Source of the DNA: Phycisphaerae bacterium
GTDB taxonomy: Bacteria; Planctomycetota; Phycisphaerae; Sedimentisphaerales; Anaerobacaceae
Reading direction: 5' to 3'
Assembly (NCBI GenBank): GCA_017993835.1
Contig: JAGOLX010000008.1
Location: 109,983-173,982, forward strand
DNA: 64,000 bases
The notes beneath the pieces were generated by a model. That model was not told where the DNA came from, searched no databases, and worked only from the letters and a program-made list of their open reading frames with translations. This document shows, piece after piece, positions 35,611 to 44,806 of this stretch (position 1 is the first letter of the stretch; the number at the start of each line of letters is the position of its first letter). The translations under genes were made by a program, and so were the position numbers.

Positions 35611-37043
35611 AACCACTTGAGAGGATGGCGACAACAGGCGTCACACGCCGCGGAATCCTCAAGGCCACCGCCGGCGGAGTGCTTGCAGCGGTCTTGCCTC
35701 ATTGTCAAGCAGCCGAGCCAGATGCAGCTACGCGGCGTGGCACGCGCCGGCCCAACATCATCTTCATCCTCGCGGACGATCTCGGCTGGGCCGAGTTGGG
35801 CTGTTATGGCAACACCTTCAACGAGACCCCCAACCTCGATGAACTGGCGCGCGACGGCATGCGGTTCACGGCCGTCTACGCGGCAGCCCCGGTCTGTTCG
35901 CCATTCCGCGCTGCTCTGATGACGGGCCAGTCGCCCGTGCGAACCGGGATTACCGACTATCTGCGGCCCGACGACCCCAAGCACCTCGCGAAGGACTACA
36001 CGACGTTGCCCGAGATGCTCAAAGGTGCGGGGTACGCCACCGGGATCGTCGGCAAATGGCACCTGACCGGCTATGCAAATCACGGTGCGACGGAGACCCC
36101 GCCTCGCGAGCACGGCTTTGACGAGGTGATTGTCTCCGAGAACCGGGGCATCGGCAGCGGCAGCTACTTTTTCCCCTACCACTTCAACAGGGAAATCGAG
36201 CAGCGCCTGCCCGGCACGGAGCATCTCGTGGACCGCTGCAATCTGGAGGCTGTCGGATTCATCGACCGTCACAAAGACGAGCCCTTTCTCCTCTACCTGG
36301 GCCACTACGCCGTCCATACGCGACTAGACGGCAAGCCTGATCTCGTCGCGAAATATGAAGCCAAGCCGCATGCCGGCAAGGGATTTCAGGCCCGGCGGAA
36401 CAATCCGCACCTCGCCGCCCAGCTTCAGTGCATCGACCAGGGTGTAGGCATGATCCGAGCGAGGCTCCGTGCACTCGGGTTGGTCCAAGACACAATTGTC
36501 GTGTTCACGAGCGACAATGGCGGCGAGGACAGGGTGACCTCCAACGCGCCGCTTCGGGCCGGCAAATCGACTCTCTACGAGGGCGGCATTCGCGAGCCGC
36601 TGATCGTCTACTGGCCCGGCGTGACACAGGCCGGTGCCGTGTGTGAGACACCGGTCTGCACGATGGATTTCTATCCCACGTTCGCAGAGGTTGCCGGGAG
36701 TGAGACTCCACAGGGACAGGTCCTCGACGGTGTTTCTCTGATACCCTTGCTCAGAGACCCCGGCGCAGGCCTGGCCAGGAATACTCTGTATTGGCACTAT
36801 CCACTGGACAAGCCGCACTTCTTGGGCGGCCGTTCCGCCGGGGCGATCCGCAAGGACAACTTCAAACTCATCGAGTTCTTCGACACGGGCGAAATCGAGT
36901 TGTACGATCTCGCCACCGATCCGAGCGAGCAGCATAATCTCGCTGTCACTGAACAGAACAAGCGCCGCGAGTTGCTCGACGCCCTGCACGACTGGCAGCG
37001 TCGGGTGGATGCCAGGACTTCTGCAAATGGAGGCAAGACATGA
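35607..37043 (+). CDS. Sulfatase (formylglycine-dependent), exported
   Basis: 478 residues. ATG 35607 overlaps the tilS stop and has TGGAGG 10 bases upstream. A Tat-like signal (VTRRGILKATAGGVLAAVLP) is followed by a Cys at 33, so lipidation is possible. The core begins PNIIFILADDLGWAELGCYG. The maturation motif is VCSPFRAALMTG with Cys97 (CSPFR, within the C-x-P-x-R consensus). Also present are GIVGKWHL, FTSDNGGE and the C-terminal IELYDLATDPSEQHNLA. Substrate would be a sulfated sugar. It overlaps the next sulfatase gene by four bases, so the two are made together and may act on the same glycan. Confidence 0.94.
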   Translation: MKPLERMATTGVTRRGILKATAGGVLAAVLPHCQAAEPDAATRRGTRRPNIIFILADDLGWAELGCYGNTFNETPNLDELARDGMRFTAVYAAAPVCSPFRAALMTGQSPVRTGITDYLRPDDPKHLAKDYTTLPEMLKGAGYATGIVGKWHLTGYANHGATETPPREHGFDEVIVSENRGIGSGSYFFPYHFNREIEQRLPGTEHLVDRCNLEAVGFIDRHKDEPFLLYLGHYAVHTRLDGKPDLVAKYEAKPHAGKGFQARRNNPHLAAQLQCIDQGVGMIRARLRALGLVQDTIVVFTSDNGGEDRVTSNAPLRAGKSTLYEGGIREPLIVYWPGVTQAGAVCETPVCTMDFYPTFAEVAGSETPQGQVLDGVSLIPLLRDPGAGLARNTLYWHYPLDKPHFLGGRSAGAIRKDNFKLIEFFDTGEIELYDLATDPSEQHNLAVTEQNKRRELLDALHDWQRRVDARTSANGGKT

Positions 37044-38524
37044 ATGCCTGCGAGACAACCCGTCGAGATTTCCTCAAAGCCGTTGGCCTGGGCACGTTGG
37101 GTGCCGCATGGACCGGACCGGGTGCCGCATCCGTCCGTGCGGCACAGTCCCATCGGCCCAACATCCTGTTCTGCATCGCAGACGACTGGTCGTGGCCTCA
37201 TGCGAGTATTGCGGGCGACAGAGTGGTCAAGACGCCCACGTTCGACGCGGTCGCTCGCGAGGGCGTGCTGTTCTCGAACGCCTTTGTCACAGCGCCGTCG
37301 TGCACGCCGTCGCGTGGCTCGATTGTCACCGGACAGTGGCACTGGCGTTTGGAGGAAGGCGGAAATCTCTGGAGCACGCTGCCAGCCAAGTTCCCCGTCT
37401 ACCCCGATCTACTCGAGCGAGCGGGCTATTATGTGGGCTGCACCCGCAAGGGCTGGGGTCCAGGCCAGCACCAGCCTGGAGGCCGAGCGAGAAACCCCGC
37501 AGGACCCTCGTTCAAGGACTTCAAGACCTTTCTTCAGGCCCGCCCAAACGGAACCCCCTTCTGCTTCTGGTTCGGCAGTCACGATCCCCATCGCGACTAC
37601 GACTGGGAGTCCGGCGTCAAGAGCGGCATGAAGCCCGAAGACGTCGCGGTCCCGCCGTATCTGCCGGACAACGAGATCGTGCGAAAGGATCTCTGCGACT
37701 ACTACTTCGAGGTGCAGCGATTCGATCGCGAGGTCGGCGAACTGCTCGACCTGCTGCGGGAGGCAGGCGAGCTCGACCGCACGCTGGTCGTCATCACAGG
37801 CGACAACGGCCTGCCCTTCCCCCGCTGCAAGAGCAATCTCTACGACGGCGGGACGAGGGTGCCGCTGGCGATGCGATGGCCCGCTCGGGCCCAGGGAGGA
37901 CGCGTTGTCCAGGACTTCGTCAGTCTACAAGACCTCGCGCCGACCTTCCTGGAGGCGGCCGGTCTGACGCCCCCCGCCGCCATGACGGGCCGCAGCTTGC
38001 TGGCGGCGCTCGCCTCCGACGGCTCGGGCTGGATCGACCCGGCGAGAGACCATGTCCTCACGGGCAAGGAGCGCCATGCGTGGGTCCGCAAGGGCGGGCT
38101 CGGCTATCCCTGCCGGGCTATCCGCACTCGCGACTTCCTCTACATCCGCAACTTCGAGCCACAGCGGTGGCCCGCCGGCGACCCGACGGACGGTGGGGAA
38201 CCGTACTATCCCAATCGCGCCTACGGCGATATCGACGATTCCCCGACGAAGACCTATATGATGAAACACCGCGACGATGCCCAAGTGAAACCACTGTTCG
38301 AGCCAGCCTTTGAGAAGCGGCCTGCGGAAGAGCTGTATGACCTGCATAAGGACCCGTATCAGCTCCGCAATGTCGCATCCGACCCGGCGTATGCGGATAC
38401 GAGAAAGAAGTTGGAGTCATCGCTTCTGGCGGAACTGAGAGCCACGGGCGATCCTCGCGTCCTTGGCGGCGCCAGGTTCGACGACTATCCGTATTACGGG
38501 GGTCAGCAGCCGAAAACGAGGTGA
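37040..38524 (+). CDS. Sulfatase, N-sulfoglucosamine sulfohydrolase-like, Tat-exported
   Basis: 494 residues with a twin-arginine signal (TTRRDFLKAVGLGTLGAAW). The core starts RPNILFCIADDWSWPHASIAG; the Asp-Asp-Trp and the following short region are typical of heparan N-sulfatase-like enzymes. Maturation motif SCTPSRGSIVTGQ with Cys88. Further elements: FGSHDPHRDY, ITGDNGLPFPRCKSNLYDGG and the C-terminal ELYDLHKDPYQLRNVA. It likely desulfates an amino-sugar or sulfated polysaccharide in the periplasm. ATGA overlap with the preceding sulfatase. Convergent with the RNR gene, 14 bp away. Confidence 0.93.
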   Translation: MNACETTRRDFLKAVGLGTLGAAWTGPGAASVRAAQSHRPNILFCIADDWSWPHASIAGDRVVKTPTFDAVAREGVLFSNAFVTAPSCTPSRGSIVTGQWHWRLEEGGNLWSTLPAKFPVYPDLLERAGYYVGCTRKGWGPGQHQPGGRARNPAGPSFKDFKTFLQARPNGTPFCFWFGSHDPHRDYDWESGVKSGMKPEDVAVPPYLPDNEIVRKDLCDYYFEVQRFDREVGELLDLLREAGELDRTLVVITGDNGLPFPRCKSNLYDGGTRVPLAMRWPARAQGGRVVQDFVSLQDLAPTFLEAAGLTPPAAMTGRSLLAALASDGSGWIDPARDHVLTGKERHAWVRKGGLGYPCRAIRTRDFLYIRNFEPQRWPAGDPTDGGEPYYPNRAYGDIDDSPTKTYMMKHRDDAQVKPLFEPAFEKRPAEELYDLHKDPYQLRNVASDPAYADTRKKLESSLLAELRATGDPRVLGGARFDDYPYYGGQQPKTR

Positions 38525-38538
38525 CCAAGCCTGTCCGA

Positions 38539-40698
38539 TCAGAACTCGCACACGCCGCTGGGGCAGCCGCCGGAGTAGTCGAGATCGGCCCGGATGAAGT
38601 CGGGGGCGTCGCTGGGCAAGGCCTCCATCTCCTCCCCCACCGAGAGGACTTGGTCGGCTTTGGAGCCGTACCGGTAGACCGTGATGCCCTTGCAGCGGAG
38701 TCGATGCGCCGCCATGTAGATCTCGCGGACATCCTCGACCGTCGCATCCGCGGGCAGGTTGATCGTCTTGGACACCGCATTGTCCGTGTGCCTCTGGAAT
38801 GCCGCCTGGATCTCCAGATGTTGGCGGGGCGTGGCATCGAACGCAGTTGCGAACAAACGCTTCACGTCGCGAGGGACACCCCTGACCTTCGCCAACGACG
38901 GACGCCGGGCCACCTCGGCCGCGAGGTCGCGCCGATAGAAACCCCGCTCCCTGGCGATCTTCTCGAAGAGCGGGTGGCTCTCGAACAGCCGCGTCCCCGA
39001 CAGGACGTTGCGGACGAAGCTGACCGCAAACAGCGGCTCGATCCCGCTGGAACAGCCGGCAATGATGCTGATCGTTCCCGTCGGCGCGATCGTGTTGACG
39101 GTGGCGTTGCGAAGCCTTCGCCCGGTCCCGGCGTAGATCGACCGGCGGAAACGGGGGAAGACGCCCCGCTGCTTGGCGAGACTCTCGGATGCAACGAGGG
39201 ACTCCCGGCGAATGAAACGCATCAGCTTGTCGGCAAAGGCCACCGCCTCCGGCGTGCCGTAAGGGATGCCAAGCCGAATGAGCATGTCGGCAAAGCCCAT
39301 GACACCCAGGCCGATCTTGCGGTTGGCCCGCGTCGCGAGGGCAATGGACTCGAGCGGGTAGCAGTTCACGTCAATGACGTCATCGAGGAAGCGGACTCCC
39401 CAGTGGACCCGGTCGCGAAGGCGGGCCCAATCGACTCGGACGCTCCCCGTGCGTCCGGCGGTCTCGTCGTCCGTGGTCATCCTGTCGAGGTTGATCGACG
39501 CCAGGATGCAGCTCTCGTGCGGCAGTAGCGGCACCTCCCCGCACGGATTGGTCGCCTCGATCCGCCCGAGACGCGGCGTCGGGTTGCACCGATTGACCTG
39601 ATCGAGGAAGAGCACGCCGGGGTCTCCCGTCCTCCAGGCCGCGTTGACAATCAGATCGAACAGCGAGCGGGCCCCCACACGAGCGACGCTCCTGCCCGTT
39701 CGCGGATTCACCAGATCGAACGGCCGATTCCTTGCGACCGCCCGCATGAACTGGTCCGTCACGCCGACCGACAGGTTGAAGTTCCGCAGGGCGTTGGAGC
39801 CGACTTTGGCCTCGACGAAATCCACGATGTCGGGATGATCGCAGCGGAGCACTCCCATGTTCGCACCCCGGCGTCGGCCTCCCTGGACGATCACCTCCGT
39901 CGCCTCGTCGAAGATGCCCAGGAACGAGATCGGGCCGGAGGCGCGTCCCATCGTCGAGCCGACCAGGTCGCCACGCGGGCGAAGACGGGAGAAGCTGAAG
40001 CCCGTGCCGCCGCCGGTCTGGTGAATCCTCGCCATGTCGGCCAAGGCCTTGAAAATGCCCTCGACCGAGTCCTCCACCGGGAGGACGAAACAGGCGCAGA
40101 GCTGCCCCAGCGGCGTCCCGGCGTTCATCAGGGTCGGCGAGTTGGGCAGGAACTCACGACTTCGCATCATGCGGTAGAACACGTCCTCCGCTTCCTGCAC
40201 GCGGGAATCCGAGCCGTAGCCGGCCTCCGCCTGGGCGACGTGGTGCGCCACGCGACGGAACATCTCGCTGGGCGTCTCGACGATCCGCCGGGACTCGTCC
40301 TTGAGCAGGTACCGTCGCCGGAGCACCTCGATGGCGTTCACCGGCAGCTTCAGATCGTCCTTCAACCCGAGAGCGGACTTGGCGAAACGGACCTGCGAGC
40401 GGGTCTCCCGATAGAGGATATAACCCCGGGCAATGCTGCGGTATCCCTCGGACATCAGCGTCGCTTCGATGAGGTCCTGGATGTCCTCCACGCCGGGGGT
40501 CCGGCCCGCGGATCGTCCTGCGAGATCTTCCGTCACGAGGCGCGTCACGCTCCGGGCGATGGCTGCCGCCTGCTCCCGGTTCTGAAGCGTCTCCATCGCA
40601 GCCCGTTGGACCGCTCGCTCGATCTTCGACGCGTCGAACTCGACGATCGATCCGTCCCGCTTCCTGACTGTCTCGACCGCCATCCTCGTCATTCTCAT
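38539..40698 (-). CDS. nrdJ: Adenosylcobalamin-dependent ribonucleoside-diphosphate reductase (class II)
   Basis: 719 residues. An ATP-cone lies at the N-terminus (VRKRDGSIVEFDASKIERAV through ~95). The catalytic barrel shows FLPNSPTLMNAG, the first active-site Cys in GQLCACFVLPV, the TGGGTGFSFSRLRP loop, NPCGEVPLLPHESC with the radical-bearing Cys and the catalytic Glu, and APTGTISIIAGCSSGIEP. The C-terminal redox pair is in CPSGVCEF. The combination fits vitamin B12-dependent NrdJ. It makes deoxyribonucleotides without needing oxygen, which fits an anaerobic or mixed life style. Single gene, no small subunit nearby. Confidence 0.95.
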   Translation of the reverse strand: MRMTRMAVETVRKRDGSIVEFDASKIERAVQRAAMETLQNREQAAAIARSVTRLVTEDLAGRSAGRTPGVEDIQDLIEATLMSEGYRSIARGYILYRETRSQVRFAKSALGLKDDLKLPVNAIEVLRRRYLLKDESRRIVETPSEMFRRVAHHVAQAEAGYGSDSRVQEAEDVFYRMMRSREFLPNSPTLMNAGTPLGQLCACFVLPVEDSVEGIFKALADMARIHQTGGGTGFSFSRLRPRGDLVGSTMGRASGPISFLGIFDEATEVIVQGGRRRGANMGVLRCDHPDIVDFVEAKVGSNALRNFNLSVGVTDQFMRAVARNRPFDLVNPRTGRSVARVGARSLFDLIVNAAWRTGDPGVLFLDQVNRCNPTPRLGRIEATNPCGEVPLLPHESCILASINLDRMTTDDETAGRTGSVRVDWARLRDRVHWGVRFLDDVIDVNCYPLESIALATRANRKIGLGVMGFADMLIRLGIPYGTPEAVAFADKLMRFIRRESLVASESLAKQRGVFPRFRRSIYAGTGRRLRNATVNTIAPTGTISIIAGCSSGIEPLFAVSFVRNVLSGTRLFESHPLFEKIARERGFYRRDLAAEVARRPSLAKVRGVPRDVKRLFATAFDATPRQHLEIQAAFQRHTDNAVSKTINLPADATVEDVREIYMAAHRLRCKGITVYRYGSKADQVLSVGEEMEALPSDAPDFIRADLDYSGGCPSGVCEF

Positions 40699-40720
40699 GG
40701 CCGCCCCTGCGCTGTGCGGA

Positions 40721-41260
40721 TCACGACACCCGGACTTCGCTCGGACACCGGCATACGTACACGAACGCCGGCGGGAAGTTCAAGGGCACGAACTTGAGCC
40801 GCACGTCGGAGAAATATCGCCTCAGATCCCGCGTGATGGCCGTGGTGTACTGCAGTTGGACGAACCGCCCGGCCCGTCTGGCAATGGCGAGGATCGCCTC
40901 CCGAGCCCGCCCGTCAAACAGCGTCAGGGGCAACCCCGAAACGATGCAATCGGGCTGATCCACGTATCGCTCGCAGTGGAGGGCGTCATCGTTGACGACC
41001 TGCAGGCGTGGATCGTCGATCTCCTCAAGACATCGGCAGAAGTCCCGATTGATCTCGAAGGAGGTCAGAGTGGCATCTGCCGGCAGGCGGCGGAGAATTT
41101 CTCGTGTCACCGGTCCGGTTCCCGCTCCGAACTCGACCACCTGGACGCTGGGACCCACCTCGTCGGCCATTCTGCCCGCCAACGCCCGGCCGCTCTGGAC
41201 GACCGTTCCCAGTTGTTTCGGATGTAGCAAAAACTGCCGCGCAAAGCGCAGATTGTTCAT
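40721..41260 (-). CDS. Class I SAM-dependent methyltransferase, PmtA-like (phospholipid N-methyltransferase)
   Basis: 179 residues from ATG 41260, with GGAGGCGAT as ribosome site. N-terminal FARQFLLHPKQLGTVVQSGRALAGRM is typical of the PmtA/rRNA-adenine-methylase-like group. SAM motif I reads VVEFGAGTGPVTREIL, then TSFEINRDFCRCL, NDDALH and DCIVSGLPLTLFDGRARE. PmtA enzymes methylate phosphatidylethanolamine towards phosphatidylcholine; this short protein could alternatively act on another lipid. It lies 22 bp upstream of nrdJ on the same strand and may be co-transcribed with it. Confidence 0.8.
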   Translation of the reverse strand: MNNLRFARQFLLHPKQLGTVVQSGRALAGRMADEVGPSVQVVEFGAGTGPVTREILRRLPADATLTSFEINRDFCRCLEEIDDPRLQVVNDDALHCERYVDQPDCIVSGLPLTLFDGRAREAILAIARRAGRFVQLQYTTAITRDLRRYFSDVRLKFVPLNFPPAFVYVCRCPSEVRVS

Positions 41261-41434
41261 ATCGCCGCCTCCAACGAATAAGCGACAACACAGCGCATCC
41301 ACCATACGATGCCGTCGCGGCAATCGTCAAGTGATTTCGTAGATTTTGCGAGGAAGGGAACCGGACGGGACCGCTCGCGGAGTACACCCGGGTCCTCCGG
41401 CACATCCATCGACATGACGGACGACAGCCGGGGA

Positions 41435-42964
41435 CTACTCCTCCCGCATGGCGAGCCAACTGTCCACGAACGCTTCGAGATCGCGAACGTCGATCACCTC
41501 GTCCAGGTAGAAGTCGCACAGGCGGTTCCACTCGGGATCGGACGGGGTCGAGCCCCAGGCGGATGCCAGGATCGCAAAATCCGCGACATCGACCACATCG
41601 TCGAAATTCAGATCGATGTAAGCGTAGGGCACGGGATCGGACACGTGCAGATAGCCGGAGCCGGTCGTGGTCGGCTCCAGAACCACGTTGCGGTTCCAGA
41701 AGAAGTTCGTGCCAAGGACCCCGTCGAGTGAACCGCCTTCGCTGGACTCCATGTCCACAACCACGAACGGGACGTGCGAGAACTCGAGCGCGCCGCCCAG
41801 GGCGTTGATCCGGACGTAGTCCACGTAGTAGCCGGACACGGTGCTGGTCCCGCCGATGCCGCAGACCTCCGCAGTGAAATCCGGCTCCAGAGGCAGGTTC
41901 AGTTTCGCGGCGATGTTCGAGCTGATGATCGAACTCTGCGCTCCAGTATCCACGAGCATTCTGGCGGTCTGCAGTGAATTGAGCGGTCCGGCCTCGCCCT
42001 GCAGCACGCCCACATCCGCGAAAAACGAGCCGCCTGTAGGCAGCGAAAGACTGGACAGCGACAGCAGGGTCGGCGTCAATGGCAGCCATTCGCCCAGGAT
42101 ATCGTCGATGTCGGTCAGGTCGGGAAACGCGTAGTAGCTGGCCGTTGCGACAGGCGACAGCCCGCCCAGTTCCATCGGGATGCTGCGGGTATACGCGGAG
42201 GTCGTGACATCATACGAGTCGGCGATTTGGACATCCGGCCCGATGAACGTCCGGTCACGAACGGTCACCCGCCGCGGCTGATCCACGTTGATGGCCGTCA
42301 TGAAGAAGGCTAGGAGCGGCGTGCCCACGACCGCCGTGACACTCTCGCCGTTGTCGCACTCGATCGCCGGCGACGCCAGGGCACACGTGTTCGTGTGACC
42401 GATCACCTTCGTCAGATCGAGTCGCCCGTCCGCCCCGACCGCGCCCAGACCCGCGGTGAAGATTCCGACCGGCTTGGTAATGGTCGTGTCCAGGGTCCCG
42501 CTGACGCCGCCGATGGGAAACAGGCTCGTCGTCAAGTGAGAGCCTGTGAAACCCAGGATCTCGGCGCTCTCGCCCGCTGCCAGATCGACCACCGAGCCGG
42601 TGTCCAGGATGCCAATGACGAAGTTCTCGTCGGCCGGCGCGTTCAACGGGCTGCCCACATACGAGTTCTGGATCTTGTGTTCCCAGTCGAAATCGTCGGA
42701 GCTGGCCCGGTTCGACGTGGTGATCGCCACCAGCGGCGAGAACCCGGCAATCGGCGGCACCGGGTGCTCCCACGTCGTCTCGCCGGCAATCGAGATCCGC
42801 CCGGTCCTTTCAGCGTCCTGGGCCGACGGTGCGACCGAGACGATCTTCAGCCCGCTCGACAGGCGGTATCCCGCTTCAGGGTTGCACGTCCGCACCTGGG
42901 CGAACCCTCCGGTATGTGCGCACAACACGACGACGCACCCTGCGGTCCATAGTCTGCCAATCAT
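41435..42964 (-). CDS. Secreted two-lobed aspartic protease-like protein with dockerin-like C-terminus
   Basis: 509 residues from ATG 42964, preceded by GGGAGGA. A signal peptide ends near residue 23. Two aspartic-protease active-site motifs are visible: FVIGILDTGSVVDL (Asp121) and ARMLVDTGAQSSII (Asp339). Each is followed about 90 residues later by a hydrophobic-Gly partner, AVVGTPLL (212-219) and GVLGTNFF (415-422). This is the arrangement of a single-chain pepsin-like protease. The last 60 residues carry two calcium-binding loops of dockerin type (DLNFDDVVDVADF and DFYLDEVIDVRDL). It would be a secreted or cell-surface protease anchored by a dockerin-like module. No propeptide is obvious. 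Confidence 0.8.
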   Translation of the reverse strand: MIGRLWTAGCVVVLCAHTGGFAQVRTCNPEAGYRLSSGLKIVSVAPSAQDAERTGRISIAGETTWEHPVPPIAGFSPLVAITTSNRASSDDFDWEHKIQNSYVGSPLNAPADENFVIGILDTGSVVDLAAGESAEILGFTGSHLTTSLFPIGGVSGTLDTTITKPVGIFTAGLGAVGADGRLDLTKVIGHTNTCALASPAIECDNGESVTAVVGTPLLAFFMTAINVDQPRRVTVRDRTFIGPDVQIADSYDVTTSAYTRSIPMELGGLSPVATASYYAFPDLTDIDDILGEWLPLTPTLLSLSSLSLPTGGSFFADVGVLQGEAGPLNSLQTARMLVDTGAQSSIISSNIAAKLNLPLEPDFTAEVCGIGGTSTVSGYYVDYVRINALGGALEFSHVPFVVVDMESSEGGSLDGVLGTNFFWNRNVVLEPTTTGSGYLHVSDPVPYAYIDLNFDDVVDVADFAILASAWGSTPSDPEWNRLCDFYLDEVIDVRDLEAFVDSWLAMREE

Positions 42965-43060
42965 GGCCACGATCCTCCCAATTGCCGACGCGCCCCTTCT
43001 CCCCCATACCAACTTCATTATACCGATTGGGGGGTCGCGAAGCAAATGGAAGAATACCGG

Positions 43061-43477
43061 TCAGTCACCAACATGGACGGATTGGATGTTCGCCCGCAGG
43101 ATTTCGGCGATCTTCTTGTTGCCCGAGGTGGGGTAGGATGCGGAGATTTTGAGGCTGTCAGCGGAGACCTCGTGGACGCGGGCCGTGTAGATCGTCACCG
43201 GGCCCATCCTGTGAACCATCCCCAACGGCGGGGGCGGCGGAGAATCATCGTACGGCCCGTTCGTCACCACGACGCAGCGACGCCCCACATGGGCGGCGGT
43301 CAACTTGTCGAAAGAAACACCGGTCATCCCGCGAGTCATGGCATCTCGGGCCGCGGCAATCTCAGCTTCGCTTATTGTCTGCGCCGACGCTTGGCCGGCG
43401 TCGGGCTCCTCACGCTTGCATCCACTCACCACCAGAGCCGCCAGGATTGCCAGGAAGATCCATCGCCGATAGCTCAC
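43061..43477 (-). CDS. Small lipoprotein of unknown function
   Basis: 138 residues; the start is GTG at 43477, with AAAGGA upstream. A signal peptide with lipobox ALVVSGC (Cys20) is followed by a short charged linker and a compact domain of about 90 residues (CVVVTNGPYDDSPPPPPLGMVHRMGPV). I do not recognise the domain. It lies between a prepilin-like gene and the aspartic protease gene, all leftward, with 33 bp and 96 bp gaps, so the three may form an operon. Confidence 0.75.
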   Translation of the reverse strand: MSYRRWIFLAILAALVVSGCKREEPDAGQASAQTISEAEIAAARDAMTRGMTGVSFDKLTAAHVGRRCVVVTNGPYDDSPPPPPLGMVHRMGPVTIYTARVHEVSADSLKISASYPTSGNKKIAEILRANIQSVHVGD

Positions 43478-43510
43478 GTCCGTGATCCTTTCCCCCGCTG
43501 TCCGGGCTCG

Positions 43511-44290
43511 TCACAACGTCCCCTTGCCCGTGTACCACCGGCGGGGAACGTCCTCGCCAGTGCTCTGCTTGATGCCGCTGACGTGCCCGTCCAGCCAGCA
43601 GGTCATGGACGTACCCTTGTGACGGAAGCACTCGCCCACCGTGTCGTAACCTTGCCAGTAGGTGTTCACGAGGCTGCTGCCGGGACGCCACTGGGAGAGA
43701 TTGACCCCACCCGAGCCGACGCAGAACATGTCGGAGTCGGCGCTGTCCAGCTTCTGCTCGATGTGGTCCTGAAAGACAATCACCTCGTCGTGCTTCTTGA
43801 ATTCGCGGTCGACCCGTGTCCATTCCACCTGGCCGTCGCCGTTGGTGTCTCGGCTGGACACATAGGAATTGAGGCCGTAAGAGCAGTACCGGAAGTACTC
43901 CTGGTATTTCAGTCCCCATCCATTCTCAGGCCAATCGTCCACCCGCCGGGTGGCGGGGCATCGAAAGACCTTCTTGTTCGGGGCATACGGGTGGTAGGCG
44001 ATCCCCCAATAGGCGTTGCCGTCGTTGGGTTTGTACTTGATGACAACGCGGCCCCCCTCGAAGGTGTTGTCCCAAAGCCCCTGGTTGGGCGAATTGTGCG
44101 TCTTGCCGTCCGAGTCATCCACATACATCCGCATGGCGACGCCCAAGCCCTTCATGTGGCCCGAGCAGACGACTTTCTTGGCCTGGTCCCTCGCTTTGCC
44201 GAGCGCCGGCGTCAGAATCGCCATTAGGATCGCGATCACCGCGATGACCACGAGCAGTTCGATCAACGTAAAAGCGCGCCTGCGTTTCAT
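43511..44290 (-). CDS. Prepilin-type N-terminal cleavage/methylation protein
   Basis: 259 residues from ATG 44290 with GTAGGAGT upstream. The leader and hydrophobic stretch MKRRRAFTLIELLVVIAVIA are nearly the same as in the protein at 26429. A soluble domain of about 220 residues with FRCPATRR and GDTNGDG-like acidic loops follows, and the C-terminal part has CWLDGHVSGI, the DGH signature of this family. Processed by prepilin peptidase and exported; no specific function known. First gene of a possible leftward operon with the lipoprotein and aspartic protease. Confidence 0.87.
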   Translation of the reverse strand: MKRRRAFTLIELLVVIAVIAILMAILTPALGKARDQAKKVVCSGHMKGLGVAMRMYVDDSDGKTHNSPNQGLWDNTFEGGRVVIKYKPNDGNAYWGIAYHPYAPNKKVFRCPATRRVDDWPENGWGLKYQEYFRYCSYGLNSYVSSRDTNGDGQVEWTRVDREFKKHDEVIVFQDHIEQKLDSADSDMFCVGSGGVNLSQWRPGSSLVNTYWQGYDTVGECFRHKGTSMTCWLDGHVSGIKQSTGEDVPRRWYTGKGTL

Positions 44291-44609
44291 GACTCCTACC
44301 CTCAACGTTGAATGACGTGAACTGGAGTTCCACGACAGACCTCTTCTCATGTTACCCTACCGGGGCTCCATCGTCAACAGTCCGCCGCTGGAAATAAAGC
44401 ACCGATGTCGCAGAATCGCCGCGCGGTGAATGAGAGCTTGACACGCCGAGCATCCGATGCTACCTTGCTATAATTGCTTCAGTCATCATTTCGTTGACGC
44501 ATCGAAGGGAATTTCCTGTACTGGAAAGCGGATCTCCTGGGATGCGAAAGCAGAAACGACGCGATGAGAAAGGACGATATCCGTCCGGATTGAGATAGAG
44601 AGGCTGGGA

Positions 44610-44777
44610 ATGACAGAACAGTGCAGAGATTGCCCGTGGCTCGATAAAGGCAAGAGACAATGCCGTCGAAAGGCGCCGCGGTTCTGTTTGCTGGATACCT
44701 CCGAGATCGCGGGCCCGTCCAAAGAACTGCTGGGGGTGGTCCAGCCAGGTGCGCAGCACGAGGCCCCATTGCGGTAG
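44610..44777 (+). CDS. Possible small cysteine-motif protein (55 residues)
   Basis: An ATG at 44610, with GAGG eight bases upstream, opens a 55-codon frame to TAG at 44775-44777. The product starts MTEQCRDCPWLDKGKRQC and continues RRKAPRFC, giving C-x2-C-x9-C-x7-C. The stretch resembles small zinc-ribbon-like proteins with a QCRRxAPR core that occur widely in bacteria. Third-codon GC is roughly 70 percent, fitting the neighbours. It lies in the 851-bp gap 44291-45141 that otherwise shows no long frame. Metal binding is inferred from the cysteines alone. Confidence 0.5.
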   Translation: MTEQCRDCPWLDKGKRQCRRKAPRFCLLDTSEIAGPSKELLGVVQPGAQHEAPLR

Positions 44778-44806
44778 ACACCGCCGCACGATTGGAACTC
44801 CTTGTC

